From Caballeronia choica (GTDB lineage: Bacteria; Pseudomonadota; Gammaproteobacteria; Burkholderiales; Burkholderiaceae): a DNA stretch of 64,000 nucleotides. Under the pieces are notes generated by a model. That model saw only the letters and a program-made list of their open reading frames with translations, was not told the origin of the DNA and did not search any database. The first letter of the stretch is position 1. Each line of letters opens with the position of its first letter. Shown here piece by piece: positions 55,791 through 64,000 of the stretch. The stretch lies in assembly GCF_001544535.1 (NCBI RefSeq), contig NZ_FCON02000012.1, forward strand, positions 55,532 through 119,531, given 5' to 3'. The position numbers were made by a program, and so were the translations under genes.

Positions 55791-56570
55791 TCAGACTCCT
55801 TGTCGCCCCGACAATTGAGGTTTCTGAAGGGCATCGCAAGCAATCCCAGCGAATGCACCGATCAGTGCCGCAAGGATGAGACCCAGGTTGTACGGCAGAG
55901 GGTTCGCGATCACGCCCACCGCAGCAGCGAACAACGCCGCCACGCAGTATCTCCAATTGGTCAGGGCACCGGCCAGCATCGCGGCGAACACGGCGGTCAT
56001 CGGGAAATCAAGGCCGTAAATCAGCCCCTTCGGCAATGAGGCACCGACTGCAATACCGATCACCGTAGCGACCATCCAGTTGATGTACATTGCGGCCGCA
56101 GCGCCCAGATAGAACCACTGCCACCCTGCACGCGTGCGCTCCTCGCCCTTGAGGCGCTCGATCACGACGAAAAAAACCGCGTCGATCAGAAAAAAACCGA
56201 GAACGGCTCGCCATGGCGGCGACAACGGCCTGGTATGGGGTCTCAGCATCACGCCATACATCAGGAGCCGCAAGCTCAGGATCAAGACCGTGACGACGAT
56301 CGCCGTGCCGCTCGCGCGCTCCTGCAACAGCCTGATCGCGACAAACTGGGCCGTTCCCGAGTTGGCGATCATCGCCAGCGCCAACGTTTTGAAGCCGCCT
56401 AGACCGCTCGTCACGCCCAGTACACCGCCGATCAGTCCCATCGGAAACGCGGAGACCAGAAAGGACGTCATCCCGCGCATTCCGCTCAGCGCCATTGCCA
56501 GGCGGAAGCCGGGCTGCTCATGCTCAATTTCCGCTGTGTATTGATCTTGCTTGTTGCCTTTTGAGTGCAC
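55791..56570 (-). CDS. azlC: AzlC-type amino acid exporter
   Basis: A membrane protein of the AzlC family, large subunit of a branched-chain amino acid exporter, with about seven helices. Family blocks are FLVSAFPMGLIGGVLGVTSG, FVAIRLLQERASGTAIVVTV and FPMTAVFAAMLAGALTNWRYC. The start is uncertain: GTG at 56570 gives 259 residues; an ATG at 56495 would also leave the core; the frame runs upstream into the NRPS end. It lies directly after the NRPS gene, with azlD 1 bp downstream. An amino-acid-like product of the NRPS is implied. Confidence 0.85.
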   Translation of the reverse strand: MHSKGNKQDQYTAEIEHEQPGFRLAMALSGMRGMTSFLVSAFPMGLIGGVLGVTSGLGGFKTLALAMIANSGTAQFVAIRLLQERASGTAIVVTVLILSLRLLMYGVMLRPHTRPLSPPWRAVLGFFLIDAVFFVVIERLKGEERTRAGWQWFYLGAAAAMYINWMVATVIGIAVGASLPKGLIYGLDFPMTAVFAAMLAGALTNWRYCVAALFAAAVGVIANPLPYNLGLILAALIGAFAGIACDALQKPQLSGRQGV

Positions 56571-56655
56571 GGCTTGTTTCTCATTTGCTGTATGGAAGGA
56601 AGTGGGAATCCCACTCGACCTTATTTCGCCATCGGGATCCCCTCCTGCGAGCCGC

Positions 56656-59600
56656 TTATCTGCGTTGCGTCCCGTCAAGCGTCGTGCAGCGTCGACTTGC
56701 GGCCCGCTCGACGATGATTTCGGCAACCTCAAGCGGCTTGGTACGACAGAAGAAATGCCCTCCGTCATTCAGTTCAAGCAGTTCGACGTTGTCGCTAAAT
56801 GCGTTCCAGCGCAGATAGTTCGTTGCATACGCAGGGGTGAAGGCATCGTCCGATGTCACCACGACACTGAGCTGCGCATTGAGTCTCATGCCATGCCAGA
56901 TTTTCGGCGCGTTCATGAAATAGCGATGAGAACACAAGGCATCGTGCCTGAAGGCTCGCGCGAGCGTCGTCATCATTTCGGTTGTCGCGTCACGGAGTTC
57001 CGTGTAACCCGTTTCGCGGGCAAGGATCTCTGTAACGTGCGCATCGGTCAAGTTCGATATTTGATCGATTAGCCGGGCGGTTTCGTCCGGCTGCCCGTAG
57101 AGCTTGCCGCCGATGAATACGTGTTCGACCTCTCGTCCGTGGAACTGGAGGCCCCGTGCCGTCTCCAGCGTCAAAGCGGCGCCGGCACAGTGTCCCCAGA
57201 ACACCAGGCGCTGGCCGGGGTAACCCTTGAGCAGTTCTGCCTGGAGCCACTTCGCCAGTTCGGGGACATCCGTTAGATCACCATCTCGCGTCGAACCGTC
57301 GCGTCCTGGCAGGTCAACCGCCAGCACCTTGAGCTCTGGCTCTCGCTCGGCCAGCACCCTGGCAAGCGGTCCATAGTTGATTCCATGGCCACCGGCATAC
57401 GGAAAGCACACTAGCGTCACACCGCCTTCGGCCGTGCGCTGCACCTCGGGCGACAGGTCAAGTAGCAGGTCCCGGGCGGCGGCGCGGGATGCCTCGAGCC
57501 GGCCGGCGAGCGGTCGCAGCGTCGAATTCCGCATGAAGTCACCAAGGGATATCTGGCGCTGCAGCATGATCACCGCGCGCATTGCACCGAGTGAGTTGCC
57601 GCCAAGGTCAAAGAAGTTGTCTTCCGCACCGATCTCCGCCTCTGGGATGTCGAGTATCTTTGACCACACGTCTGCGATCTGACGCTCAGCATCGGAAGCG
57701 AGCGCCGCATGTGCTGTCGTCGATCCTGCCGTCGTGCGGTCGGGTGCGCATTTCGCATTGAACGTCTGCGTCGGCGGCCGCCCTTTCTTCACCTCCAAAC
57801 TGATCCGCTTCGCGTCTGCGAGCAGCGGATCCTCAAGGAGCGGCGCATCGGCCGATTGCACCATCAGCTCAAAAATACGGCGGTAGTAGCCGGCGAATGC
57901 CGCGACTTGGTCGGTGGTGAAAACATGGGCGTGGTAATGCAGGCTCAGTCTTACTTCGTCGGTGTAGAAATGCCGTGAAAACTCGGCGCGTAGTGTGAAT
58001 TCTGTTTCGGAATTCGCGCGGATGTCGAGAAGCTCGAACTCTGGTAATTCGCGAAGAGCCTTCAGCCGATAAAAGTGCGTATAGTTGAACGCGGTCTCGA
58101 ACAGTGCCGCCTGGGTTCCCAGATCATTTTTGATCTGCGCCATCGGATAGCGACGGTGCGGCAACAAGGCGATCTCCGCTTGGTAGACCGCCTCGATCAG
58201 CGCTTGCCACGAAGCTGCTTCGGCGACGTTCACCCTGAACGGGATTGTATTCAGAAACAGCGCGATTGCTTCGGTCGCTCCCTCGAGTTCGGGGCGACCG
58301 CTATGCTCATAGCCAGCAATCACGTCGTCGACCGCCGACGCGACGCTCAGGAACATCATGTCGGCTGCCAGCAGGATCGACTTGAGGGGTACCGCCAGGC
58401 GATCCGCGAGCGCCAGCAACGCGTCGGACAGCGGCTTCGAGATATCGACGTCGTGGAAGACGACGTCGAGCTTCGAGGCTTCACTTTCCGCTTGCCAGCG
58501 GGAGAGTTCCGTATGAGTGCCGTTCTCCATCAGGCCGGACCAGAACGCGCGGTCGCGCTCGGATTCGATCGACGCCTTCTCGAGCAGAACGTAATCGCGT
58601 AGGTAATTGCGAAAGCCAGTATCTCCGTCGAGCGTCTCACCGCGCATTAGCCGGTAATACATGTCGAACAGTTGCGAATGGACCAGCGTGATGCTCCAGC
58701 CGTCCAGCGCCGAATTGTGCTGGTCGAGCGTGTAGTGGAAAAGATCGTCGCGCAATACGTGTACGTGCAATCTGACGAGACCGCCGTTTTCCCAGTCGAA
58801 GCGGCGTTGCCGCTCACGCTCCGCCCAGCCGGACAGCCATGCTTCCTGATCGGCCTCATCCATGTGACGCAAATCCACGATCTCGAGAGGTAACGGCAAC
58901 TCAGCATGAACCTGTTGGACGTACTCGGAATAGCCTCGCAGGTGATAGCTTGTGCGGAAGATCGCATGACGGCTCACCAGATGGCGGAATGCCTCCACAA
59001 ATGGCGCTTCTTCGAAACGGCTCTGAATCACATAAGTCAGGATGTCGTGATATTGCGCGGTGCCGAACGTCAGTTCATTCTGAAAAATCAGGCCAGCCTG
59101 CAGCATCGTCATCGGATACGCATCGACTACGCCCGCAGGCACCCGCGCACGATCCTCGATGCTCAGCAATGCAAAAGGCTGAATCTCGAGCCCGCCCTGC
59201 GCGGGCGCCTCCTGTACCGCGATCGCGGCGGAAAGGCTCGCCACCGTGGGGTGCGCGAACAAGTCCTGAAACGAAAACACCAGCCCAAGTGCCTTTGCCT
59301 GCGCGAGTACTGTCACGAAGTGAATCGACGTCCCGCCGGACGCGAAGAAATTGTCATAGCGACCGACGCCCGGCACACCAAGGACTCGTTGCCAGATCGC
59401 GGCAAGTTCGATCTCGACCGGCGACACCGGCGCCTCGAAGTGTGTGGTGGCGCCACCCTGTTCGGGAAGCGGTAGTGCCTTGCGATCCAGCTTGCCGCTG
59501 GGCGTTAGCGGAAATTGCGTGAGCGTGACCAGACGCGCGGGGATCATATATTCAGGAAGCTTGTTAGCCAAGTGGCGACGCAGCGCGTCTTCGTCAACCG

Positions 59601-61773
59601 CCCCGGGCGCTTGGACATAAGCATGCAAAACCGCGTCGATACCACGGTTACGTACGATCACCGCTGCGTCCGAGACGCCAGAGTAGCCGCGCAGTTGATG
59701 CTCGATCTCCGCGAGTTCGATCCGATAACCGCGGAGCTTGACCTGCTGGTCGATACGTCCGAGGTACTCGACCTCTCCGTTCGGCAACCAGCGGGCCAGA
59801 TCGCCGGTGCGATAGATGCGATCTTCGCCCTCGAACGGGTGGTCGATAAAACGCTCCCGCGTGAGTTCCGGACGTCGATGATAGCTGCGCGCCAGCCCGA
59901 CGCCGGCGATGCAGAGTTCGCCGGCCACGCCGACCGGCTGGGGCCGGAGATCCTCGTTGACAACGTACAGCCGGATATTGTCGATCGGGCGGCCGATAGG
60001 CACACCACGCGCTTCGTCCTGGTTGACACACTCGTGATACGACACGTCAACTGTCGCCTCAGTCGGACCATACAGGTTGATGAGGCGTACACCATGCGGT
60101 CGCCCGAGCAAATGCCTGAAGCGTTCGACCTGATCCGTGCGCAGTGCCTCGCCGCTCGCGAATACCTGACGCAAACTCGCGAGCCGCGCAATCGAGCCAG
60201 TAGTCTCGACGTAATCGAGGAAGGCCTGCAACATCGACGGCACGAAATGTAGCGTGGTCACGCGGTGCTTTTCGATCGTGTCGATCATCGCTTCCGGGTT
60301 TTTTTCCGCGCCAGGCTCGAGCAGACACACCGACGCGCCAACGAACGACCACCAGAACAGTTCCCAGACAGACACGTCAAACGCAATTGTCGTCTTCTGC
60401 AAAATCACGTCGTCTGGGCCGATCGGAAACGCCTTCTGCATCCAATCGATCCGGTTGAATACGGAGTGGTGCTCGATCAGTGCGGCCTTCGGCAGTCCAG
60501 TTGAGCCGGACGTGTAGATGGCGTACGCCAAGTCGCGCGCATCGCCCGTTCCTGTCGGCGCATCGCTGCGTTCCGAGTAGGCGTCCGCGGAGTCCAGGTC
60601 GATGACCGAACACACTTTTCCGCCACTACTCGTGTCTACTCGATCCCGGAATTTGCTCTGCGTCAGCAGGACGGTCGCCTCGCTGTCGGCAAGCATGAGG
60701 TCGATGCGCGCGCCCGGCAGGGAGGGATCAATCGGCAGGTACGCCGCTCCAGCCTTCAGAATGCCGAAGATTCCCACCATCATCTCCTGCGACCGTTCGA
60801 CCATCACGGCCACCAGTTGGTCCCGCTTTACCCCTTTCGCGCGAAGGGTGTGCGCGAGCTGGTTCGAACGGCGATTGAGCTCGCGATAACTGAGCCGATG
60901 ACTGCCTTGTACGATGGCGACCGAGTCGCCAAGCGTCGCTGCGTGCGACGCGAGCAAATCGGCAAGACGAATGTCGTTGCGATACGCACATGCCGTGTCG
61001 TTCGCGCGCGCCAGGATCAAGCTATCTTCGTTCCCCATTAGAGCCATGTCGCCGATTGGCCGGTCCGGACACCGGACGCCCTCGCCAAGCGCGCGTTCAA
61101 TCAAGGTTCCGAGTCGCGCGATCGTGTCGGACGTATATCGCGTCGTATCGAAGCGCAGACTCAGCTTCAGTCCCTCCGGGTTGCGGATCAATTGAACGAC
61201 GACAAGAAGGCCGCTACGGTCCACGAGCGTCGACACTCTCGCCTGTTCGACCTCGACGGCAACGTCGAACAGCGGGTGCCTGTCTCCGGATCGCTCCATC
61301 GCGAGTTGTTGGGAAAGCACTTCAAATGGATAACCTTGATGTGCAAGTCCTGCCAAGTACCGCTCCCGGGTGGCCGCGAGCAGTTCGCGGAACGTCCGCC
61401 GGCCCGCAACGTCCAGCCGAAGCGGCAACGCTTCGTCGTACGTGGTCGGAGCCGATTTCCGCTCCGTGGCTGGATAGCCGATCACCACGTCGACATTGCG
61501 CGTCAGCCGGCCGAGCACTGCGCCCGTCGTCGCGGCGATGAAAACTTCGAGCGCCGCCGGATTGTCGTGCGTAATCGCCGATAGCTTGTCCGCAGTTTGC
61601 GGATGAATCGCCACCGAGCAATGACCAGACGCGCGATTTTCTGGCCCCGGGTAGTCCGCGAGCGGAGATGCCGGCACCCAGTCGCCAGCGAGCTGGTCTT
61701 GCCAGAACGCCGCTTCGCGCTGACGGCGCGCGGCGAGAGATTTGAGGCGCCCCATGGATTCGATCGATTGCAT
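56656..61773 (-). CDS. NRPS: half-C - A(Ser) - PCP - C - PCP - TE
   Basis: A 1705-residue non-ribosomal peptide synthetase. Residues 1-245: only the C-terminal half of a condensation domain, without HHxxxDG. 260-770: adenylation domain; its ten-residue code reads DVWHFSLVDK (Asp466, Val467, Trp470, His509, Phe538, Ser540, Leu567, Val575, Asp576, Lys761), the serine code of EntF. 780-850: carrier domain, Ser816. 880-1330: second condensation domain with HNSALDG (1019-1025) in place of HHxxxDG. 1360-1425: carrier domain, Ser1394. 1450-1690: thioesterase with GHCAG, so Cys1529 is the nucleophile, with His1673. The last module has no A domain. It follows the other NRPS gene by 19 bp. Confidence 0.9.
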   Translation of the reverse strand: MQSIESMGRLKSLAARRQREAAFWQDQLAGDWVPASPLADYPGPENRASGHCSVAIHPQTADKLSAITHDNPAALEVFIAATTGAVLGRLTRNVDVVIGYPATERKSAPTTYDEALPLRLDVAGRRTFRELLAATRERYLAGLAHQGYPFEVLSQQLAMERSGDRHPLFDVAVEVEQARVSTLVDRSGLLVVVQLIRNPEGLKLSLRFDTTRYTSDTIARLGTLIERALGEGVRCPDRPIGDMALMGNEDSLILARANDTACAYRNDIRLADLLASHAATLGDSVAIVQGSHRLSYRELNRRSNQLAHTLRAKGVKRDQLVAVMVERSQEMMVGIFGILKAGAAYLPIDPSLPGARIDLMLADSEATVLLTQSKFRDRVDTSSGGKVCSVIDLDSADAYSERSDAPTGTGDARDLAYAIYTSGSTGLPKAALIEHHSVFNRIDWMQKAFPIGPDDVILQKTTIAFDVSVWELFWWSFVGASVCLLEPGAEKNPEAMIDTIEKHRVTTLHFVPSMLQAFLDYVETTGSIARLASLRQVFASGEALRTDQVERFRHLLGRPHGVRLINLYGPTEATVDVSYHECVNQDEARGVPIGRPIDNIRLYVVNEDLRPQPVGVAGELCIAGVGLARSYHRRPELTRERFIDHPFEGEDRIYRTGDLARWLPNGEVEYLGRIDQQVKLRGYRIELAEIEHQLRGYSGVSDAAVIVRNRGIDAVLHAYVQAPGAVDEDALRRHLANKLPEYMIPARLVTLTQFPLTPSGKLDRKALPLPEQGGATTHFEAPVSPVEIELAAIWQRVLGVPGVGRYDNFFASGGTSIHFVTVLAQAKALGLVFSFQDLFAHPTVASLSAAIAVQEAPAQGGLEIQPFALLSIEDRARVPAGVVDAYPMTMLQAGLIFQNELTFGTAQYHDILTYVIQSRFEEAPFVEAFRHLVSRHAIFRTSYHLRGYSEYVQQVHAELPLPLEIVDLRHMDEADQEAWLSGWAERERQRRFDWENGGLVRLHVHVLRDDLFHYTLDQHNSALDGWSITLVHSQLFDMYYRLMRGETLDGDTGFRNYLRDYVLLEKASIESERDRAFWSGLMENGTHTELSRWQAESEASKLDVVFHDVDISKPLSDALLALADRLAVPLKSILLAADMMFLSVASAVDDVIAGYEHSGRPELEGATEAIALFLNTIPFRVNVAEAASWQALIEAVYQAEIALLPHRRYPMAQIKNDLGTQAALFETAFNYTHFYRLKALRELPEFELLDIRANSETEFTLRAEFSRHFYTDEVRLSLHYHAHVFTTDQVAAFAGYYRRIFELMVQSADAPLLEDPLLADAKRISLEVKKGRPPTQTFNAKCAPDRTTAGSTTAHAALASDAERQIADVWSKILDIPEAEIGAEDNFFDLGGNSLGAMRAVIMLQRQISLGDFMRNSTLRPLAGRLEASRAAARDLLLDLSPEVQRTAEGGVTLVCFPYAGGHGINYGPLARVLAEREPELKVLAVDLPGRDGSTRDGDLTDVPELAKWLQAELLKGYPGQRLVFWGHCAGAALTLETARGLQFHGREVEHVFIGGKLYGQPDETARLIDQISNLTDAHVTEILARETGYTELRDATTEMMTTLARAFRHDALCSHRYFMNAPKIWHGMRLNAQLSVVVTSDDAFTPAYATNYLRWNAFSDNVELLELNDGGHFFCRTKPLEVAEIIVERAASRRCTTLDGTQRR

Positions 61774-61792
61774 GCGCGTGTTCCAGACGGAA

Positions 61793-63904
61793 TTAGAAAG
61801 AGAAAGCGACGTCGGGCAGGTTTGCCAGCGTGCCGCGATCCTCGAGGCATTGCGCTATTGCGCCTGCTGGCGTTGAAATCATCGTATCGAGCACGCCGAG
61901 GTATTCCTCGGCAAATCCCTCGACGGTGGATCGGTCGAACACATCGCGCGCGAACCCCCACGTTGCGAGCAATCCCTTCGGTCCGCACTCGATCTGTAGA
62001 TTCAGATCGAACAGGGTGGCTTCGGTAGCGGCCGGCACCCAATGGACAGTCCCGCCCAGCGCGGACATTCCTGTCAATCCGGTCTCCTGAAACGCGAACA
62101 TCGTGTCGAAGATCGGATGGCGGCGATAATCCGGCGTGGGCACCAGTTCGCGGACCAGTTCGTCGAACGGATAGTCCTGATGCTCGGACGCGGCCACTGA
62201 CCTCGCGGCCGCGTGGCGAATGACCTGTTCAAACGTATCGTCGGCGCTTAGCTCGAAGCGCAGGCAAACCGTATTCACGCAAATGCCGAATACGTGATCG
62301 CTGCCGGGAGCCTGCCGACCGAGAAACGGTACGCCGATGACCATATCCCGGCTGGCGGTCGAACGCGAAAGCCAGATTACGTAGGCGGCGATCAATCCCT
62401 GGAACAGGGTTGCATCAAGGCCGCGCACCAGCGCGCTCAACGCGGCGGCCCGTTCGGCACCGATCTCGAATAAGACATGTCCGCCACGGTCCGCGCGCGG
62501 ACCCTCGCGCGACCTATCGGTCGGCAACGCAATCGCCGGCGCAAGCGGTTGCAGTGCATCGAGCCAGAATGCACGCTGTTGCTCCTTGCGTGCGCCGGAC
62601 AGCGAACCAGCGAGCCATTCGACATAGTCGGCATACGATAGCGCCGGCTTTTCGAGCTGCATCCCACGGTAAATGCGGTCCCATTCGTCAAACAGATTCC
62701 GCAGTGCATGTCCGTCGCACAGGATGTGGTGAATATCGAACAGGAGACGGGGCCGTTCGCCATCCACCAGCACGGCGCGCCACAAGGGGGCGACGCCAGG
62801 ATCGAATGGCCGGACATGCGCAGAAAGGTTCGTGGCCGGATCGCGGGACACTTCGATGCCGATCGGCAATTCATGACCAACGCGCTGCATGACCATGCCG
62901 TCCGCGACGTCGAATGACGCGGCAAGCATCGGATGGCGGGCGACGAGTTGCGCGAGCGCGTCGCGCAGCCGCGTGAGATCCGGTGCCTTTTCGAACTCGA
63001 CCACCATTGGCAGGTTATATGCGGTCGAGGCGGGGCTCTTGAGCTGTTCCACATAAAGACTGCGCTGCTGAGGCGACGCAGGGCGATCGGTGAGCGGCAG
63101 CGCGTTCGCGCCTGGACCGCCCTTTGGAGGCAATGCGTGACGCAGCGTTTCGGCGAGAGTCGCGAGAGACGGCGCGGCAAGGATCATGCTCGCGCTGCAG
63201 CGTCGCCGCAGGACGGTCTCGATGCGCCAGGCGAGACGAGCCGCGGCCAGCGAGCTACCCCCCAGCCCGATAAAGCTCCCGCCAGGCGCCACTTTCGATA
63301 GACCGAGCGTTTCCGCGACAAGGATCGCCAGCGCCTCACCAATATCCCGCGGCAAAGACATGTCTGTACCGTGGGCAGTAGGACCATCCGCCGCCGCGAG
63401 CGCTGCGCGATCGACCTTGCCGTTAGGCGTGACGGGAAAAACGTCAAGGCATTCGAACCGCACCGGCACAAACGCTGCCGGCAATTGGGCTCGAAGCCAG
63501 GCGCGTAACGCATCGTCATCGAAAGCGCGGTCGACGAGCAGATACGCGATCAACGCAGGTTCGCCGACCGCATCGGTGCGCGGCAAAACGACGGCGCCGC
63601 TAACCGCGGGATATTGGACCAGCAAGCTCTCGATCTCGCCCAACTCGACCCGGTGGCCGCGAATCTTGACTTGATGATCGCGACGGCCGTGAAAGTAAAG
63701 CATCTGGTCGCGTCCCACGCATGCGTAATCGCCGGTTCGATACAGGCGCTCGCCCGGTTCATACGGATGCGCGACGAACGCGGCTTCGGTCAATGCCGGG
63801 CGCTGGAAATAGCCGAGCCCTAAACCGTCGCCCCCGACGTAAAGCTCGCCGATAATACCGTCCGGCAGTATCCGGCGATGCGCATTTACTGACGAGTGCA
63901 TCAA
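61793..63904 (-). CDS. NRPS: partial A - PCP - C
   Basis: About 703 residues. The start lies inside an adenylation domain: motifs A6 (GELYVGGDGLGLGYFQRP), A7 (YRTGD), A8 (GRRDHQVKIRGHRVELGEIE) and A10 (NGKVDR) are present, but A1 to A5, with the ATP loop and the substrate pocket, are missing. A carrier domain follows (Ser218 in LGGSS), then a complete condensation domain with HHILCDG (392-398). The first codons are TTG-ATG at 63904-63899 after GGAAGAGGG; a TGA stop in the same frame lies seven codons before. So the adenylation domain cannot work alone. Either the gene is 5'-truncated, or the rest is encoded separately. Confidence 0.82.
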   Translation of the reverse strand: MMHSSVNAHRRILPDGIIGELYVGGDGLGLGYFQRPALTEAAFVAHPYEPGERLYRTGDYACVGRDQMLYFHGRRDHQVKIRGHRVELGEIESLLVQYPAVSGAVVLPRTDAVGEPALIAYLLVDRAFDDDALRAWLRAQLPAAFVPVRFECLDVFPVTPNGKVDRAALAAADGPTAHGTDMSLPRDIGEALAILVAETLGLSKVAPGGSFIGLGGSSLAAARLAWRIETVLRRRCSASMILAAPSLATLAETLRHALPPKGGPGANALPLTDRPASPQQRSLYVEQLKSPASTAYNLPMVVEFEKAPDLTRLRDALAQLVARHPMLAASFDVADGMVMQRVGHELPIGIEVSRDPATNLSAHVRPFDPGVAPLWRAVLVDGERPRLLFDIHHILCDGHALRNLFDEWDRIYRGMQLEKPALSYADYVEWLAGSLSGARKEQQRAFWLDALQPLAPAIALPTDRSREGPRADRGGHVLFEIGAERAAALSALVRGLDATLFQGLIAAYVIWLSRSTASRDMVIGVPFLGRQAPGSDHVFGICVNTVCLRFELSADDTFEQVIRHAAARSVAASEHQDYPFDELVRELVPTPDYRRHPIFDTMFAFQETGLTGMSALGGTVHWVPAATEATLFDLNLQIECGPKGLLATWGFARDVFDRSTVEGFAEEYLGVLDTMISTPAGAIAQCLEDRGTLANLPDVAFSF

Positions 63905-63919
63905 ATAGTGCCCTCTTCC

Positions 63920-63967
63920 TCAGGCGGCGTAGCGGACATGCTTTTCCTTGAAGAGATTGCGAATCAC
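63920..63967 (-). CDS. Possible 15-residue peptide upstream of the NRPS
   Basis: GTG at 63967 with a strong AAGGAG 6 bp upstream encodes MIRNLFKEKHVRYAA, then TGA at 63920. It is in frame with the NRPS that starts 16 bp later. The GTG overlaps a TGA of another upstream frame (GTGA), as in coupled genes. It may be a leader peptide, a short gene, or the broken 5' end of the NRPS. Its reality rests only on the ribosome site. Confidence 0.3.
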   Translation of the reverse strand: MIRNLFKEKHVRYAA

Positions 63968-64000
63968 GTGAGGCTCCTTCTGCCGACGATGCAGATGACG

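Noticed and set aside
1-64000. CRISPR arrays, rRNA or tRNA genes, riboswitches
   Set aside because: No regular direct repeats with spacers and no recognisable RNA gene were seen; the iterons are irregularly spaced and belong to the origin.

Overview
The window is GC-rich, densely coded DNA of the Burkholderia/Paraburkholderia/Caballeronia type. Evidence for this is two DUF4148 proteins, an H-NS-like protein with the Burkholderiales C-terminal motif, a Burkholderia-type porin, and LysR-rich catabolic islands. It spans the replication and partition locus of a secondary replicon (chromosome 2 or a megaplasmid): a Rep_3-type initiator, thirteen 17-bp iterons around an AT-rich spacer, and parA-parB. 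The assignment to genus level is inference from gene content.

Left part (1-12.5 kb): a leftward catabolic run (nitronate monooxygenase, MOSC protein, MmgE/PrpD, two small tautomerases, DUF485, ActP-like permease) faces a LysR gene. A second nitronate monooxygenase with its own LysR gene and an mmsA-like dehydrogenase with a divergent LysR gene follow. Together they could take nitronates or short acids to acyl-CoA. Next comes the origin (13.0-18.2 kb) and about 3.2 kb of gene-poor DNA with a pair of 19-bp palindromes that are parS candidates.

Middle part (21.4-40.2 kb): an H-NS-like gene; a cluster of sigma-like protein, secreted trypsin-like protease, glycine-zipper lipoprotein and membrane Ser/Thr kinase with a nuclease-like tail; a DUF2628 gene with an in-frame stop and a DUF1275 membrane protein; a low-oxygen block (FNR-type regulator, two-component pair, HemN-like protein with a broken radical-SAM motif, two universal stress proteins with an FNR-type box, NnrU, DyP peroxidase). 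After this is a decayed stretch with a frameshifted small gene, a tannase remnant, an unknown gene, an IS remnant and a lone ParA/MinD-like ATPase.

Right part (40.4-64 kb): a leftward operon of MFS transporter, GH31 glycosidase, porin, glpK and glpD lies behind a near-perfect GlpR operator, suggesting use of a glycosyl-glycerol. Then comes an ECF sigma/anti-sigma pair with three identical promoter motifs (GGAATA-N17-GTCT) that mark a local regulon of two DUF4148 proteins, a Tat-exported phosphoesterase and a cupredoxin. The last 10 kb is a leftward NRPS operon: an A(partial)-PCP-C protein, a half-C-A(Ser)-PCP-C-PCP-TE protein, AzlC/AzlD exporter, a phosphopantetheinyl transferase and a nitrilase-fold hydrolase. 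It runs off the right edge. It resembles, from memory, the layout of the antimetabolite AMB pathway, and carries several unusual catalytic residues (Cys nucleophile in the TE, HNxxxDG in the second C domain). It is the best candidate in the window for an undescribed system.
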